In this document: positions 8,382-18,000 of the stretch, in pieces
Layout of the letters: every line of letters starts with the position of its first letter
Numbering within the stretch: position 1 is the stretch's first letter
Assembly (NCBI GenBank): GCA_934162285.1
Contig: CAKPHY010000002.1
Coordinates: forward strand, 1 to 64,000
Reading direction: 5' to 3'
DNA: 64,000 nucleotides
DNA from: an uncultured Bacilli bacterium
GTDB taxonomy: Bacteria; Bacillota_I; Bacilli_A; RF39; UBA660
Made by a program: the position numbers and the translations under genes
The notes under the pieces: generated by a model
The model's input: the letters and a program-made list of their open reading frames with translations, nothing else
What the model was told of the DNA's origin: nothing
Database searches by the model: none

Positions 8382-8578
8382 AAAAAAACTATTATAAATA
8401 TAAGGACGAATTACCGTGGTACCACCTTATTTCATAATAGTATTATGCACTTAAAATCTTAACGCGAATAAACGATTTAACTCCAAAAATGTAACTTCCA
8501 TAATAAATTTGATTAAGTTGCACCACCCTTAATTCTCTAATTACCATTTATTATTTAATAATTTTCTTCTCAGTTAAT
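8382..8578 (-). promoter_or_regulatory. T-box riboswitch, probable tyrosine specificity
   Basis: The leader contains the T-box core AAGGTGGTACCACG on the minus strand (about 8413-8428), whose bulge pairs with the uncharged tRNA end. A terminator helix competes with it: CTATTAT (8434-8440) pairs with ATAATAG (8389-8395), extended by ATAAGG/CCTTAT, followed by seven T (8388-8382). Upstream is a stem I-like region with an AGAGA element and a GGTGGTGC loop. A TAC triplet at 8493-8491, after GGAAGT, sits where the specifier codon is expected, which implies Tyr. It heads HAD-deoC-tyrS. Confidence 0.88.
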
Positions 8579-8585
8579 TGATAAA

Positions 8586-8614
8586 AATATAACATAAATA
8601 TTATATAAAGTCAA
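8586..8614 (-). promoter_or_regulatory. sigma-A promoter of the T-box operon
   Basis: TTGACT (8614-8609), a 17-base spacer and TATATT (8591-8586) on the minus strand. The -35 box lies directly after the rbfA stop codon. Confidence 0.7.
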
Positions 8615-8953
8615 TTATTGTTTATTGATTTCTTTTAGTTTATCTTCTATCTTTTTACCATATTCTATCGACTCATCATAAACAAAAGTAAGCTCTGGAA
8701 TATGTCTGATATCAACACGATCAAAAAGTTCACTTCTAATAAAACCAGCAGCATCATTTAAAGCTTTCATTGTAGTATCTTTTTTATTCATATCTAATAC
8801 CATAACATAAACTTTAGCAAAACTTAAATCATTGGTAACTTTAACAGCTGTTACAGTTACAAATTTAATATCATTATCTTTTACTTCATTAGCTAAAACA
8901 TAAGAAATTTCTTTAACTAACATACTTTCAATTCTATTTATTTTAATACTCAT
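8615..8953 (-). CDS. rbfA: ribosome-binding factor A
   Basis: A 112-residue RbfA with the type II KH-like fold: MSIKINRIESML at the start, VTVTAVKVTNDLSFAKVYV in the middle, and IRHIPELTFVYDES near the end. It binds 16S rRNA helix 1 during late 30S maturation. ATG 8953 follows GAGG by eight bases; an in-frame GTG at 8962 overlaps that site. It is the last gene of the extended nusA-infB region; truB, which usually follows, is absent. Confidence 0.93.
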   Translation of the reverse strand: MSIKINRIESMLVKEISYVLANEVKDNDIKFVTVTAVKVTNDLSFAKVYVMVLDMNKKDTTMKALNDAAGFIRSELFDRVDIRHIPELTFVYDESIEYGKKIEDKLKEINKQ

Positions 8954-9004
8954 TGTCGCCACCTCATATTTATTTTATCATAATAATTAAAAAAAAAGAA
9001 GATA

Positions 9005-9613
9005 TTAGCAAACTTTACTTTTTGGAAAAGCAATTATTTTACTATTACCTTTTTCTTCTTCTTTTTCAGATACTTCAGGTGTTAAAGCTTTTGGTGCATA
9101 GTTATTAGAACCAAGATTCTCTAATCTTGAAGTAATTAATGTATCAACTAATTCAACTGGACAATTTCTTGCAACAATTGGTTTAGTTAATAATTCACGA
9201 TCAACATTTTCCATTGGTTTAGTTAAATCATATTGAAAACATGGAATTTCATAATTTTCAAAAGTTTCATTTTTACCAACAATTGTTAAATAAGGAAGAA
9301 CATCTTCTTCATTTACAAATGAATAACCGCAATCTCTATTTTTACCATTAATATTCAACATTGTATTGAATTCTATTTGACCAAATGAAATAATTTCTTT
9401 TAAATTAGGGCAAAAGTTTAATACAGGAATATCTACTTGTTTCTTTTTAGGACCCATAGTCAAATTTTGACTAAATGAAATAATTAATTCTAATTTAGGT
9501 GAATATCCTACATTAACTCTTGTTACTGTTTTAGGTAAAATAACAGCTTGAACTTCGTTATCTTGAATACAATATTCTTCTACTCCATTTGGTACTGAAA
9601 TAATTTTTTTCAT
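9005..9613 (-). CDS. uncharacterised 202-residue protein between infB and rbfA
   Basis: I do not recognise this protein. The first half has repeated beta-type segments (AVILPKTVTRVNV, LELIISFSQNLTM, CPNLKEIISFGQIEF) that loosely recall BspA-type leucine-rich repeats. The C-terminal 30 residues are rich in Glu and Lys. There is no signal peptide or membrane segment. It has its own strong promoter and follows the infB terminator, so it is an independent unit inserted into the usual infB-rbfA order. It ends 51 bases before the rbfA start and may co-transcribe rbfA. Confidence 0.7.
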   Translation of the reverse strand: MKKIISVPNGVEEYCIQDNEVQAVILPKTVTRVNVGYSPKLELIISFSQNLTMGPKKKQVDIPVLNFCPNLKEIISFGQIEFNTMLNINGKNRDCGYSFVNEEDVLPYLTIVGKNETFENYEIPCFQYDLTKPMENVDRELLTKPIVARNCPVELVDTLITSRLENLGSNNYAPKALTPEVSEKEEEKGNSKIIAFPKSKVC

Positions 9614-9646
9614 AGTTTCCCCTCCTTTTTAGGCAAGTAATTTCAA

Positions 9647-9675
9647 ATTTTACTACAAAAAAGTTATTTTGTCAA
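9647..9675 (-). promoter_or_regulatory. sigma-A promoter of the 9005-9613 gene
   Basis: TTGACA (9675-9670), a 17-base spacer and TAAAAT (9652-9647) on the minus strand, with an AAGGAGGGG ribosome site downstream. It is one of the best consensus promoters in the window. Confidence 0.8.
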
Positions 9676-9744
9676 GAAAAAGTTTACTTTTATCAATAAA
9701 AAGTCTTTTTTTTAAACAAAATGTTTATTTTAGACAACTATGTG

Positions 9745-9778
9745 ATAAAAAAAGTAGAAGTTATTTTTTTACTTCTAC
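9745..9778 (-). terminator. terminator of infB
   Basis: GTAGAAGT (9754-9761) and ACTTCTAC (9771-9778) form an 8-pair stem. On the minus strand it is followed by seven T. It overlaps the infB stop codon. Confidence 0.8.
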
Positions 9779-11833
9779 CATTTCATAAGCTTCAAGAATA
9801 TCTCCAACTTTAATATCCGAATAATTCTCGATTGTAATACCACATTCAAGACCTTTTTTTACTTCTTTAACTGAATCTTTTTCTCTTTGAATAGAGTTAA
9901 TATTACCATCATAGACAACTATACCATTACGAATTACACGAACTTTACAATCCTTTTTAATAACACCATCAATAACGTAAGAACCTGCAATAGTTCCAAC
10001 TTTCGAAAATTTAAATAATTGTCTTACTTCAGCTGATCCTGTAACTTGTTCAGCAAACTCAGGATCTAACATACCTTTCATAGCAGCTTCCATTTCTTCA
10101 ACTGCTTTATAAATGATGTTATATAAGCGAATATCAACACCAGCTTCTTTAGCATTTTCTTTAACATTATTATCAGGTCGAACATTAAAACCAATTATAA
10201 TAGCATTTGAAGCTTTAGCTAAAACAACATCTGATTCATTTATTGCTCCAACACTACTTCTAATAACATTAACTTTAACGCCTTCTACCTCGATTTTTTC
10301 TAAAGCGTTTTTAACAGCTTCACTACTACCATTAACATCAGCTTTAACTAAAACATTTATTTCTTTAACACCTTCTTGAATTTTGTTAAACAAATCATCT
10401 AGTGATAAAGTACCTTTACCTTGATTAGCATTAGCTTTTGCTTCATTCTTACGAGCCTCAGCAATACTTCTAGCCTCTTTTTCAGTTTCAAAAGCCATAA
10501 ATTTATCACCAGCTTCAGGAATATCATTTAATCCTGTTATTTCTACTGGTTGACTAGGTAAAGCTTTAGTAATTTCTTCACCCTTATCATTTTTTAATGT
10601 ACGAACTTTACCAAAAGTTGTACCAACAACAATTGGATCACCAAGTCTTAAAGTACCATTTTGAATCAATAAAGTTACAATTGGACCAACATGTTTATCT
10701 AGTCTTGATTCAACTACTGTTCCAACTGCATAACGATTTGGATTAGCTTTATAACCTTCAAGTTCAGCAACTAATAAAATATTTTCTAATAACTCATCAA
10801 TTCCTTGGTGTGTTACTGCTGATATTTCATTATATAAAGTATTTCCACCCCAAGCTTCTGGAGTCAATCCATATTCTGTTAAATCTGTCATTATTTTAGT
10901 TGGATTAGCACCTGGCTTATCAATTTTATTAATAGCTACAATTATTGGAACTTTTGCAGCTAAAGCATGATCTATTGCTTCTTTTGTTTGTGGCATAACC
11001 CCATCATCAGCAGCAACAATTATGATAACAATATCTGTCATTTTAGCACCACGAGCACGCATTTCTGTAAAAGCAGCATGTCCTGGAGTATCAATAAAAG
11101 TTATTGTTTCTCCATTATATTTAACTTGATAAGCACTTATAGCTTGAGTAATACCACCGGCTTCACCAGCAGCTACTTGTGACTTTCTAATAGCATCAAG
11201 TAAAGTTGTTTTTCCATGATCTACATGACCCATAATTGTTACAACTGGTGGTCTTTTTTCTAAATTTTTCTCATCATCAACGATTTCAAAATTTTCAAAA
11301 TCTTTTACATTTGTAGCATCTTCTGTTTTTAATTCTTTATTATAATCAACAACTAAAATTTCAGCTTGATCAAAACTTAAACGACTATTAATTGTTGCTA
11401 ATATACCAAGAGAAAATAATTTTTTAATTAATTCCGCTGCTGGCACATTCAATGCCTTAGCAAGTTCATTTATTGTCATATTTTCCTTGTAAACAACAAT
11501 TTTACTATCTGATAAAGGATTATTAGAAATTAATTTTTCTTTATTTTTATACATTTCTTTTTTCTTATTTAAAAAATCTTTTTTATTTGTCTTAATTTCT
11601 ACTTTTTTAACCTTTTTTGGTTTACTTTTCTCAGATTCTACAACAAGACGTTCTTCTTCCTCTAGTTCTTCAATATCTTCAATTTCATCGAGTAAATTAT
11701 CAAGCATAACTATATCATCTTCAGATAACATATCATCTTTAGCATTTACTTTGATATTTAATTCTTTACATTTTTTTAAAATTGCTTCAACTGTCTTATT
11801 AACATCTTCTGCATATTCTAAAACACTCATCAT
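9761..11833 (-). CDS. infB: translation initiation factor IF-2
   Basis: A 690-residue IF-2. It has a short charged N-terminal region (about 1-110), an IF2 N domain (about 115-170), the GTPase domain starting with GHVDHGKT (202-209) and containing DTPGHAAF and NKIDKP, then domains II, III and the C-terminal fMet-tRNA binding domain. It places initiator tRNA on the 30S subunit. Two ATG codons are adjacent; the first follows GAGGTG by seven bases. The gene ends in its own terminator, which cuts it off from rbfA. Confidence 0.97.
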   Translation of the reverse strand: MMSVLEYAEDVNKTVEAILKKCKELNIKVNAKDDMLSEDDIVMLDNLLDEIEDIEELEEEERLVVESEKSKPKKVKKVEIKTNKKDFLNKKKEMYKNKEKLISNNPLSDSKIVVYKENMTINELAKALNVPAAELIKKLFSLGILATINSRLSFDQAEILVVDYNKELKTEDATNVKDFENFEIVDDEKNLEKRPPVVTIMGHVDHGKTTLLDAIRKSQVAAGEAGGITQAISAYQVKYNGETITFIDTPGHAAFTEMRARGAKMTDIVIIIVAADDGVMPQTKEAIDHALAAKVPIIVAINKIDKPGANPTKIMTDLTEYGLTPEAWGGNTLYNEISAVTHQGIDELLENILLVAELEGYKANPNRYAVGTVVESRLDKHVGPIVTLLIQNGTLRLGDPIVVGTTFGKVRTLKNDKGEEITKALPSQPVEITGLNDIPEAGDKFMAFETEKEARSIAEARKNEAKANANQGKGTLSLDDLFNKIQEGVKEINVLVKADVNGSSEAVKNALEKIEVEGVKVNVIRSSVGAINESDVVLAKASNAIIIGFNVRPDNNVKENAKEAGVDIRLYNIIYKAVEEMEAAMKGMLDPEFAEQVTGSAEVRQLFKFSKVGTIAGSYVIDGVIKKDCKVRVIRNGIVVYDGNINSIQREKDSVKEVKKGLECGITIENYSDIKVGDILEAYEMVEVKK

Positions 11834-11850
11834 TAAGATGCACCTCTTTT

Positions 11851-12291
11851 CTATATCTTTCTTACATTTACGCCTACTTCTTTAAATAATTCTGATGTTC
11901 GTTCATCAGGATACACTCCATTAACTACAACTTCTTTAATACCAGCATTCACAAGCATCTTAGCACATTGAAAACATGGAGTAACAGTAACATATATAAT
12001 AGCACCCTCTGTACTAATACCATATCTTGCTGCTTGAATCAAAGCATTTTGTTCAGCATGAACAGCACGACATAAATCAAGTTGTTGTCCACTTGGAATA
12101 TTAAGCTTTTCGCGAATACAACCAACTTCTGAGCAATGAGCAGCTTTCTTACAAGCACCATTATAGCCTGTAGAAATAATACACTTATCTTTAACAATAA
12201 CTGCTCCTACTTGACGTCGCAAGCAAGTACTTCTTGTGGCCACTAACTTGGCCATTTCCATAAAATATTCATCCCAACTTGGTCTTTTCAT
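11851..12291 (-). CDS. dCMP deaminase family protein (ComEB-like)
   Basis: A 146-residue zinc cytidine/deoxycytidylate deaminase. The zinc and catalytic residues are HAE (78-80) and PCFQC (105-109), with an extra metal-site region CSEVGC-x-R around 53-60 typical of dCMP deaminases. It converts dCMP to dUMP for dTMP synthesis. It sits between rnpM and infB with 7- and 17-base gaps, the place usually held by ylxQ (an L7Ae-like protein). That co-transcribes a nucleotide enzyme with the translation operon. Confidence 0.9.
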   Translation of the reverse strand: MKRPSWDEYFMEMAKLVATRSTCLRRQVGAVIVKDKCIISTGYNGACKKAAHCSEVGCIREKLNIPSGQQLDLCRAVHAEQNALIQAARYGISTEGAIIYVTVTPCFQCAKMLVNAGIKEVVVNGVYPDERTSELFKEVGVNVRKI

Positions 12292-12298
12292 TTTACAC

Positions 12299-12553
12299 CT
12301 ACTTCACTAAATTTCTAAGTTCTTCATATGTTGAAGGAAGAACAGTAACTTCTAAAGTACGATCTAATATTTTAGACTTTTCAGCTTTATCAATAACTTC
12401 TAAAGAAAGTTTTAGATAAGCACCACATCCATTAGCTTTTCCTGTTGTATCAACAATTACATTTCCTTCAGGAGTTCTAACAACTCTTACAAGTTCTTTT
12501 TTAGGTAGTTTTTCATGAGTAACCACACAACTTCGCATCGGTATTTTCTTCAT
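12299..12553 (-). CDS. rnpM: RNase P modulator RnpM (YlxR, DUF448)
   Basis: An 84-residue YlxR/DUF448 protein, with the family features MRSCVVTHEKLPKKELVRVVR at the start and a G-x-A-N-G-C-G-AYL turn near 58-67. YlxR was recently described as RnpM, an RNA-binding protein that tempers RNase P. It lies eight bases after nusA, its conserved position. Confidence 0.9.
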   Translation of the reverse strand: MKKIPMRSCVVTHEKLPKKELVRVVRTPEGNVIVDTTGKANGCGAYLKLSLEVIDKAEKSKILDRTLEVTVLPSTYEELRNLVK

Positions 12554-12560
12554 TTTACAC

Positions 12561-13652
12561 CTACTCTAAAATATTAATTCCTTCTTCTTTAGCTTGATCA
12601 TAAGTTTTAACATCAATCTTGTAATGAGTCAACTTAGAAGCCAAACGAACATTTAAACCCTTTTTACCAATAGCAAGTGATAAATTATCATTATCAACGA
12701 TAACCATAGCTTCTTGTTTCTTTGGATTTGTTATAAATACACGAACGTTTTTAGCAGGACTTAAAGCATTTTCAATGAATTTTTCTGGAACATTACTATA
12801 TTCGATAACATCAATTTTTTCACCATTTAACTCATCACTTATACGATTAATTCTGGAACCTTTTTCACCAATACAAGAACCAACCGCATCAACACGAGCA
12901 TTTTCACTATAAACAGCAACTTTTGTACGAACTCCAGCTTCACGAGCAACACTATAAACTAGAATAATTCCTTCATTAATTTCAGGTATTTCTAATTCAA
13001 ACAATCTTTTAACAAAACCATAATGAGTTCTTGAAAGTAAAATTAAAGGTCCTTTACTAGTACTTTCAACTTTAGAAATATAAACTTTAATATTTGAACC
13101 CATTTTAATTGTTTCACCAGGAATTATTTCACTTTTTGGTAATATTCCTTGAGCCTTATCTAAAGCAATATAATAATTTCTAGCATCTTCCATAGCAACA
13201 ATGCCACTCATCATTTCATTTTCTTTAGAAGCAAATTCCCCAATTATAGCATCACGTTCAGCTTCACGAATTTTTTGAACTACAACTTGTTTAGCTGTTG
13301 CTGCCGCAACACGACCAAAATCTTTAGGTGTAACTTCTTCTTCAATTGTTTCACCATAATTAATACCAGGAACAATCTTACGTGCTTCTTCTAATGTCAA
13401 ATCAACACGTTCATCAAATATTTCATTTCCTTCTTCATCAGTAGCATCTATTGGTAATACTGTTTTAAAAGAATAAACTTTTATATCGCCAGTATCACGA
13501 TTAATATCAACACGCACATTTGATAAAGAATTATAATTTTTCTTATATGCTGATGTTAAAGCAAGTTCCATTGCTTCATATATAACATCTTCACTGATAT
13601 TTTTTTCAGCTACTAATAATGCTACAGCATTTTTAAAAGCTTTACTATCCAT
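12561..13652 (-). CDS. nusA: transcription termination/antitermination protein NusA
   Basis: A 363-residue NusA with the N-terminal RNA-polymerase-binding domain (about 1-130), an S1 domain (about 135-200), and two KH domains (about 205-345) including AVGSCIGEKGSRI and LAIGKKGLNVRLA. It ends soon after KH2, the normal short form in Firmicutes, without the acidic repeats of proteobacteria. It regulates pausing, termination and antitermination. Its ATG directly follows the rimP stop. Confidence 0.96.
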   Translation of the reverse strand: MDSKAFKNAVALLVAEKNISEDVIYEAMELALTSAYKKNYNSLSNVRVDINRDTGDIKVYSFKTVLPIDATDEEGNEIFDERVDLTLEEARKIVPGINYGETIEEEVTPKDFGRVAAATAKQVVVQKIREAERDAIIGEFASKENEMMSGIVAMEDARNYYIALDKAQGILPKSEIIPGETIKMGSNIKVYISKVESTSKGPLILLSRTHYGFVKRLFELEIPEINEGIILVYSVAREAGVRTKVAVYSENARVDAVGSCIGEKGSRINRISDELNGEKIDVIEYSNVPEKFIENALSPAKNVRVFITNPKKQEAMVIVDNDNLSLAIGKKGLNVRLASKLTHYKIDVKTYDQAKEEGINILE

Positions 13653-13907
13653 TTATTTCACTCCTTTTTCTTTTGAACACACGTCAAGCATGTAGTTTCC
13701 TTCAATTAAATCAGCTTCATCAAGAATTGGATTAATCAAATTGCTAACCTTAACACAGTCATCAATTGAAATAAATCCATCTTTATCAATATATATTCTT
13801 AAGAAAGCAACTTTGCCTTCTATAATATATTCAACATCATCTAAAATATAATTATTTTCTTCAATGACATCTTTTAATAATTTTTTGACTTTTTCAACTA
13901 TTTCCAT
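13653..13907 (-). CDS. rimP: RimP, N-terminal domain only
   Basis: An 84-residue protein matching only the N-terminal alpha/beta domain of the ribosome maturation factor RimP: LRIYIDKDGFISIDDCVKVSNLINPILDE and a final YMLDVCS strand. Normal RimP is about 150 residues and has a C-terminal SH3-like domain that begins just after this point. The stop is directly followed by the nusA ATG, so there is no room for the missing half. The start GAAGGAG...ATG is good and the frame is intact, so this looks like a real domain loss, not a sequencing gap. Function in 30S maturation may be kept, altered or lost. Confidence 0.82.
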   Translation of the reverse strand: MEIVEKVKKLLKDVIEENNYILDDVEYIIEGKVAFLRIYIDKDGFISIDDCVKVSNLINPILDEADLIEGNYMLDVCSKEKGVK

Positions 13908-13929
13908 AAAACTCCTTCATTAATTTTAA

Positions 13930-13952
13930 AGAGTGGGTTTCCCCACTCTTCA
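13930..13952. other. hairpin in the rimP-nusA leader
   Basis: AGAGTGGG and CCCACTCT form a strong 8-pair stem with a short loop about 25 bases before the rimP start. On the minus strand it lies between the likely promoter and the ribosome site and lacks a T tract, so it is more likely an mRNA stabiliser or regulatory element than a terminator. Confidence 0.5.
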
Positions 13953-13971
13953 AAAGTTGTAATTCAACAAT

Positions 13972-13980
13972 ATTATAACA
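13972..13980 (-). promoter_or_regulatory. extended -10 promoter of rimP-nusA operon
   Basis: TGTTATAAT on the minus strand is an extended -10 (TGnTATAAT). No good -35 box is visible 17 bases upstream. Confidence 0.5.
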
Positions 13981-14078
13981 CATAAAAAAGATTTTACTAG
14001 TTTTTTTTACTATTTTTTATTTTTTTTCAAAGTATTAATGATATAATTATAAATATAATAGTATTGAAAGGAAATTTT

Positions 14079-14795
14079 ATGAATAAATTAGCTAAAAATT
14101 TAAACATTAATCCCGACTTAATTCGTGGAACTTTAGGAATATTTACTTATTTCTATTTAAATTTTGCATCGTCCCAAATATTTAGGCTTTTTGGAATTCA
14201 AATTAATAAATTAAGTAAACCGATGGTTGCTTTAGTATCAATAATATATTCATTTATAATACTAGCAATTTTATTACTAATATCAAAAGAAAAATATTTA
14301 AATAATCTAAAGGAATACAAAAAGAATTTTAAAGCCTATTTCAAAAGAAATGTTAAATATTGGCTTTCAGCATTACTAATAATGGCTGCTTCTAATTTAA
14401 TCATTTATTTAATATTTAACAGTGAAACATCCGCTAATGATGCAACAATTAGACAAATATTTGATAATTACCCATTATATATGATAATTCAGTCAATTAT
14501 TATAGCACCTTTAACCGAAGAAATCGTTTTTAGACAATCAATTAGATATTTAGTAAAAAACAACATATTATTTATAATCATATCTGGATTAGTTTTTGGA
14601 AGTATGCACACTATAACATCATTAAATTCAGTTGCCGATTTTCTATATATAATACCTTATAGTGTACCCGGAATGTTCTTTGCATATATGTTAGTAAAAG
14701 AAGATAATGTACTAGTACCAATAACTTTCCACACCATTCACAATTCACTTTCAACTATTTTATTAGTACTTGCAAAATTAACTGGAATTTTCTAA
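14079..14795 (+). CDS. CPBP family intramembrane metalloprotease
   Basis: A 238-residue membrane protein with six or more hydrophobic segments and all CPBP (Abi/CAAX protease-like) motifs: EE-xxx-R (E147, E148, R152), FxxxH ending at H177, and HxxxN (H218, N222). Family members are Rce1-like glutamate proteases; in Firmicutes some give bacteriocin self-immunity or process membrane peptides, but the substrate here is unknown. ATG 14079 follows AAAGGA by about seven bases; the upstream in-frame TTG overlaps the site. No bacteriocin gene is visible nearby. Confidence 0.88.
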   Translation: MNKLAKNLNINPDLIRGTLGIFTYFYLNFASSQIFRLFGIQINKLSKPMVALVSIIYSFIILAILLLISKEKYLNNLKEYKKNFKAYFKRNVKYWLSALLIMAASNLIIYLIFNSETSANDATIRQIFDNYPLYMIIQSIIIAPLTEEIVFRQSIRYLVKNNILFIIISGLVFGSMHTITSLNSVADFLYIIPYSVPGMFFAYMLVKEDNVLVPITFHTIHNSLSTILLVLAKLTGIF

Positions 14796-14838
14796 AAATA
14801 TTCATTCGTAAAAAAATAAATTTTAATTTCAAAAATTA

Positions 14839-14867
14839 TTGACAAAACCAATCTTTTAGACTAATAT
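14839..14867 (+). promoter_or_regulatory. strong promoter of the 14.9-kb small RNA
   Basis: A perfect TTGACA (14839-14844), a 17-base spacer and TAATAT (14862-14867). No ORF or ribosome site follows before the terminator. Confidence 0.8.
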
Positions 14868-14872
14868 ATAAA

Positions 14873-14967
14873 TCGCCAGTTCGAGTTAGGCGAATTGGAG
14901 CTAGTTTATCTAGCAAACCCCTTTTTATTCTTTTGTGGAAGCTGTCTCAGGGGGCAGCTTCTTTTTT
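14873..14967 (+). ncRNA. uncharacterised small RNA, about 95 nt
   Basis: A strong promoter is followed by about 95 bases and a strong intrinsic terminator, with no coding potential. Three stem-loops can be seen: TCGCC/GGCGA (about 14873-14902), GCTAG/CTAGC with a TTTAT loop (about 14910-14925), and the terminator GAAGCTG/CAGCTTC (14938-14961) followed by six T. A single-stranded AAACCCC-TTTTTATTCTTTT stretch lies between stems 2 and 3 and could base-pair with G-rich ribosome sites. It does not look like SRP RNA, 6S, RNase P, tmRNA or a riboswitch known to me. It is convergent with nifJ and may act in trans. Confidence 0.7.
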
Positions 14968-14975
14968 ATGTAATC

Positions 14976-15002
14976 AAAAAAAGCTTCAATGAAGCTTTTT
15001 TC
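14976..15002. terminator. terminator of nifJ (bidirectional)
   Basis: AAAAAAGCTTC-AAT-GAAGCTTTTTT is a symmetrical hairpin directly after the nifJ stop codon. It also backs up the small-RNA terminator on the other strand. Confidence 0.85.
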
Positions 15003-18000
15003 TATTCACCATCTTTTTTAACTAAAGATTCATAATAATTATAAGAATTCATAGCATATTCTTTATTCTTTAATAACAAATCATTCATTTCTACCGGATT
15101 TATTATTTTTAACATCGAATAACGATTTTGTTTTAATAAAAATTCCTCATATAAATCAAAATTAGCTTTACTATCTAAATAGAATTTATTTTCAGTTGGA
15201 TTAAATCTAAACAATGGAAAATAACCAGAATTAACAGCTAATTTTTGCATCTCAACTGTGTTTTCCATTCCACCTTCAATTCCATGTGAAATACATGGTG
15301 CATATGCAATAATAATAGATGGTCCTTTATAAGCTTCAGCTTCTCTAAAAGCCTTTAATAATTGAATCATATTAGCTCCTAAAGAAACAGTCGCTACATA
15401 AACATGTGGATAAGCAAGAGCCATTCTCGCTAAATCTTTTTTATTATTCTTTTTTCCACTTGATGCAAATGAAGCAATCGAACCAGCAGGACTAGATTTT
15501 GAAGATTGACCACCAGTATTAGAATAAACTTGACTATCTAATACAAGAATATTAACATCATCATTACTAGCTAAAACATGATCAATTCCACCATAACCAA
15601 TATCATAAGCCCAACCATCACCACCAATAGTCCAAATTGAGCGATAAGGAATGTATTCTTTAAAAGGAACAAGTTCTTTACAAACAGAATAATCAATATT
15701 TTTAGCTACTTCACTAGTTATTTTAAAATCATTAAAGTTATCTAACCATTTAATAAACTCGTCTTTATTTTTAGTTTCTAAATTATTTTGCATAATTCTA
15801 GCAATTCTATTTCTAATCGTCTTATTACCAATTAACATACCGTATCCATATTCAGCATTATCCTCAAATAATGAATTGCTCCAAGGAATACTATATGGTA
15901 AAACAGGTAATCCACCACCATAAATAGATGAACATCCTGTAGCATTAGCAATCATCATATGATCACCAAATAATTGAGTCAAAACTTTAATATAAGATGT
16001 TTCGCCACATCCAGCACAAGCACCACAGAAAGAAAATTTTGGTTTTTTAAATTGACAACCTTTAACACTATTAATTGGATATTCTTCTTTTTCACTAACA
16101 TTATTTTCTAAATAATCAAAAACTTTTTGTTCATTATCTTTATACTCTTCCATTAATGTTGCTGGTACTAAAGCCTTAGAAGCTTGCTTAGAAGGACAAA
16201 CTTTCATACATAACCCACAACCAGTACAATTCATAATAGAAATTCCAAGAATAAAGTATAAATCTCCTTTACCCATAGCTTTCAAACATCTATCTTTAAT
16301 ATAAGCAGGAGCTTTACTATATTCCTCTTCATTTAACAAGTAAGGACGAATTACACTATGAGGACAGACAAAAGCACATTGATTACATTGAATACAACTT
16401 TTTGATGCCCACTTAGGAACAATCTCACTAATACCTTTCTTTTCGATATCTTTAGGATCTACCATAAATGTGCCATCTGGAAAATCTTTAAATGCTGAAA
16501 CCGGAAGTTCTTCACCTTTACGATGATTAATAGCTTGAATAATATTACTATAATCTTTTTCTTCAGGAATTAATAAATCTTTAGCTTTTAAATCAACCTC
16601 TTGCAAATATTCTTTTACAAGATCTATAGCGTCAATATTAGCTTGAACAACTGCATCACCTTTTTTAAAGAATTTCTTTTTAACACTATTTTTTAAACTT
16701 TCAATACCTTCTTCACGAGGAACAATATTGGTAAGCTCAAAAATTGTTGCAGCCATTATCATACTAATTTTATTCTTAAGACCAACTTTACGAGCCAATT
16801 CATAAGCATTGATAATATAAAATTTAATATGACGATCAACAATTGTTTTTACAAAAGTATCATCTAAATACTCTTTTATTTCCTGAACACTTCTAACTGT
16901 ATTTAAAATAAAAATACCGTTTTCTTTTAATTTTGATATCGTATCAAATTCTTTTAAATAGTTATCTTTAGTAACCATTACAAGTTCAGGATTTTCAACA
17001 TAATAAGTTGAACGAATTTTTTCTTTATTAAAACGCAAATGGCCAATTGTAACGCCACCAGATTTTTTAGAATCATATTGAAAATAACCTTGAACAATAT
17101 TATCTGTTTCATTTCCAATTAAACCAATTAAAACTTTAGCAGCACTTACCATTCCATCACTACCATAACCATATAATAAGATTTCATGAGAATTACTTAT
17201 TTTATAACTTTCATCAACTTTAAGACTCAAGTTAGTAACATCATCATTAATACCAATAGTAAAATTATGATGTGGAATATTATCTAAAAAGTCATATACA
17301 GCTTTAATCTGAGCAGGCGTCGTATTCTTACTAGACAAACCATATCTACCACCAAAAACCTCAATATCTCGATTTTTTAAACTAGCTACAACATCTAAAT
17401 ATAAAGGTTCTCCAACACTACCAAATTCTTTCGTACGATCTAAAACGGCAATACGAGTAACACTATCCGGTAAAACATCCAATAAATGTTTAGAACTAAA
17501 AGGACGATATAAATGTACTTCAACTAAACCTATCTCATAGCCTTTCTTAGTCAAATCATCAATTGTCTCTTTAATCGTTTCATTAACTGAACCCATAGCA
17601 ACGATCACATTTTTAGCATTAGGTGATCCATAATAATTAAAAGGTTTAAAATCACTATGAGTTTTAGCATTGATTTTATCCATATATTCACAAACTACAT
17701 CAACAACATCATCATAATATTTATTTCTAACTTCCGTAGCTTGAAAATAAACATCGTCATTTTCTGCTGTACCTCTAGTTATAGGTTTACCAATTTGCAA
17801 AGCTCGATCACGAAATTCTTTAATTGCACCATAATCAACAAGATCTCTAACATCATCAAGTTCTAAAATATTCACTTTATGAAGTTCATGACTAGTTCTA
17901 AAGCCATCATAAAAATGAATAAAAGGAACACGTCCTTTAATTGCTGATAAATGAGCAACAGCAGCTAAATATGCAGCATCTTGAACTGAAGAAGATGCTA

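Noticed and set aside
10113..11182. Plus-strand frames inside infB
   Set aside because: They are antisense shadows of a highly conserved gene, with low-complexity translations.
14873..14967. SRP RNA, 6S RNA or a riboswitch at 14.9 kb
   Set aside because: The SRP tetraloop and GGUCAGG region are missing, the length is too short for 6S, and no known riboswitch core is visible; no gene follows on the same strand.
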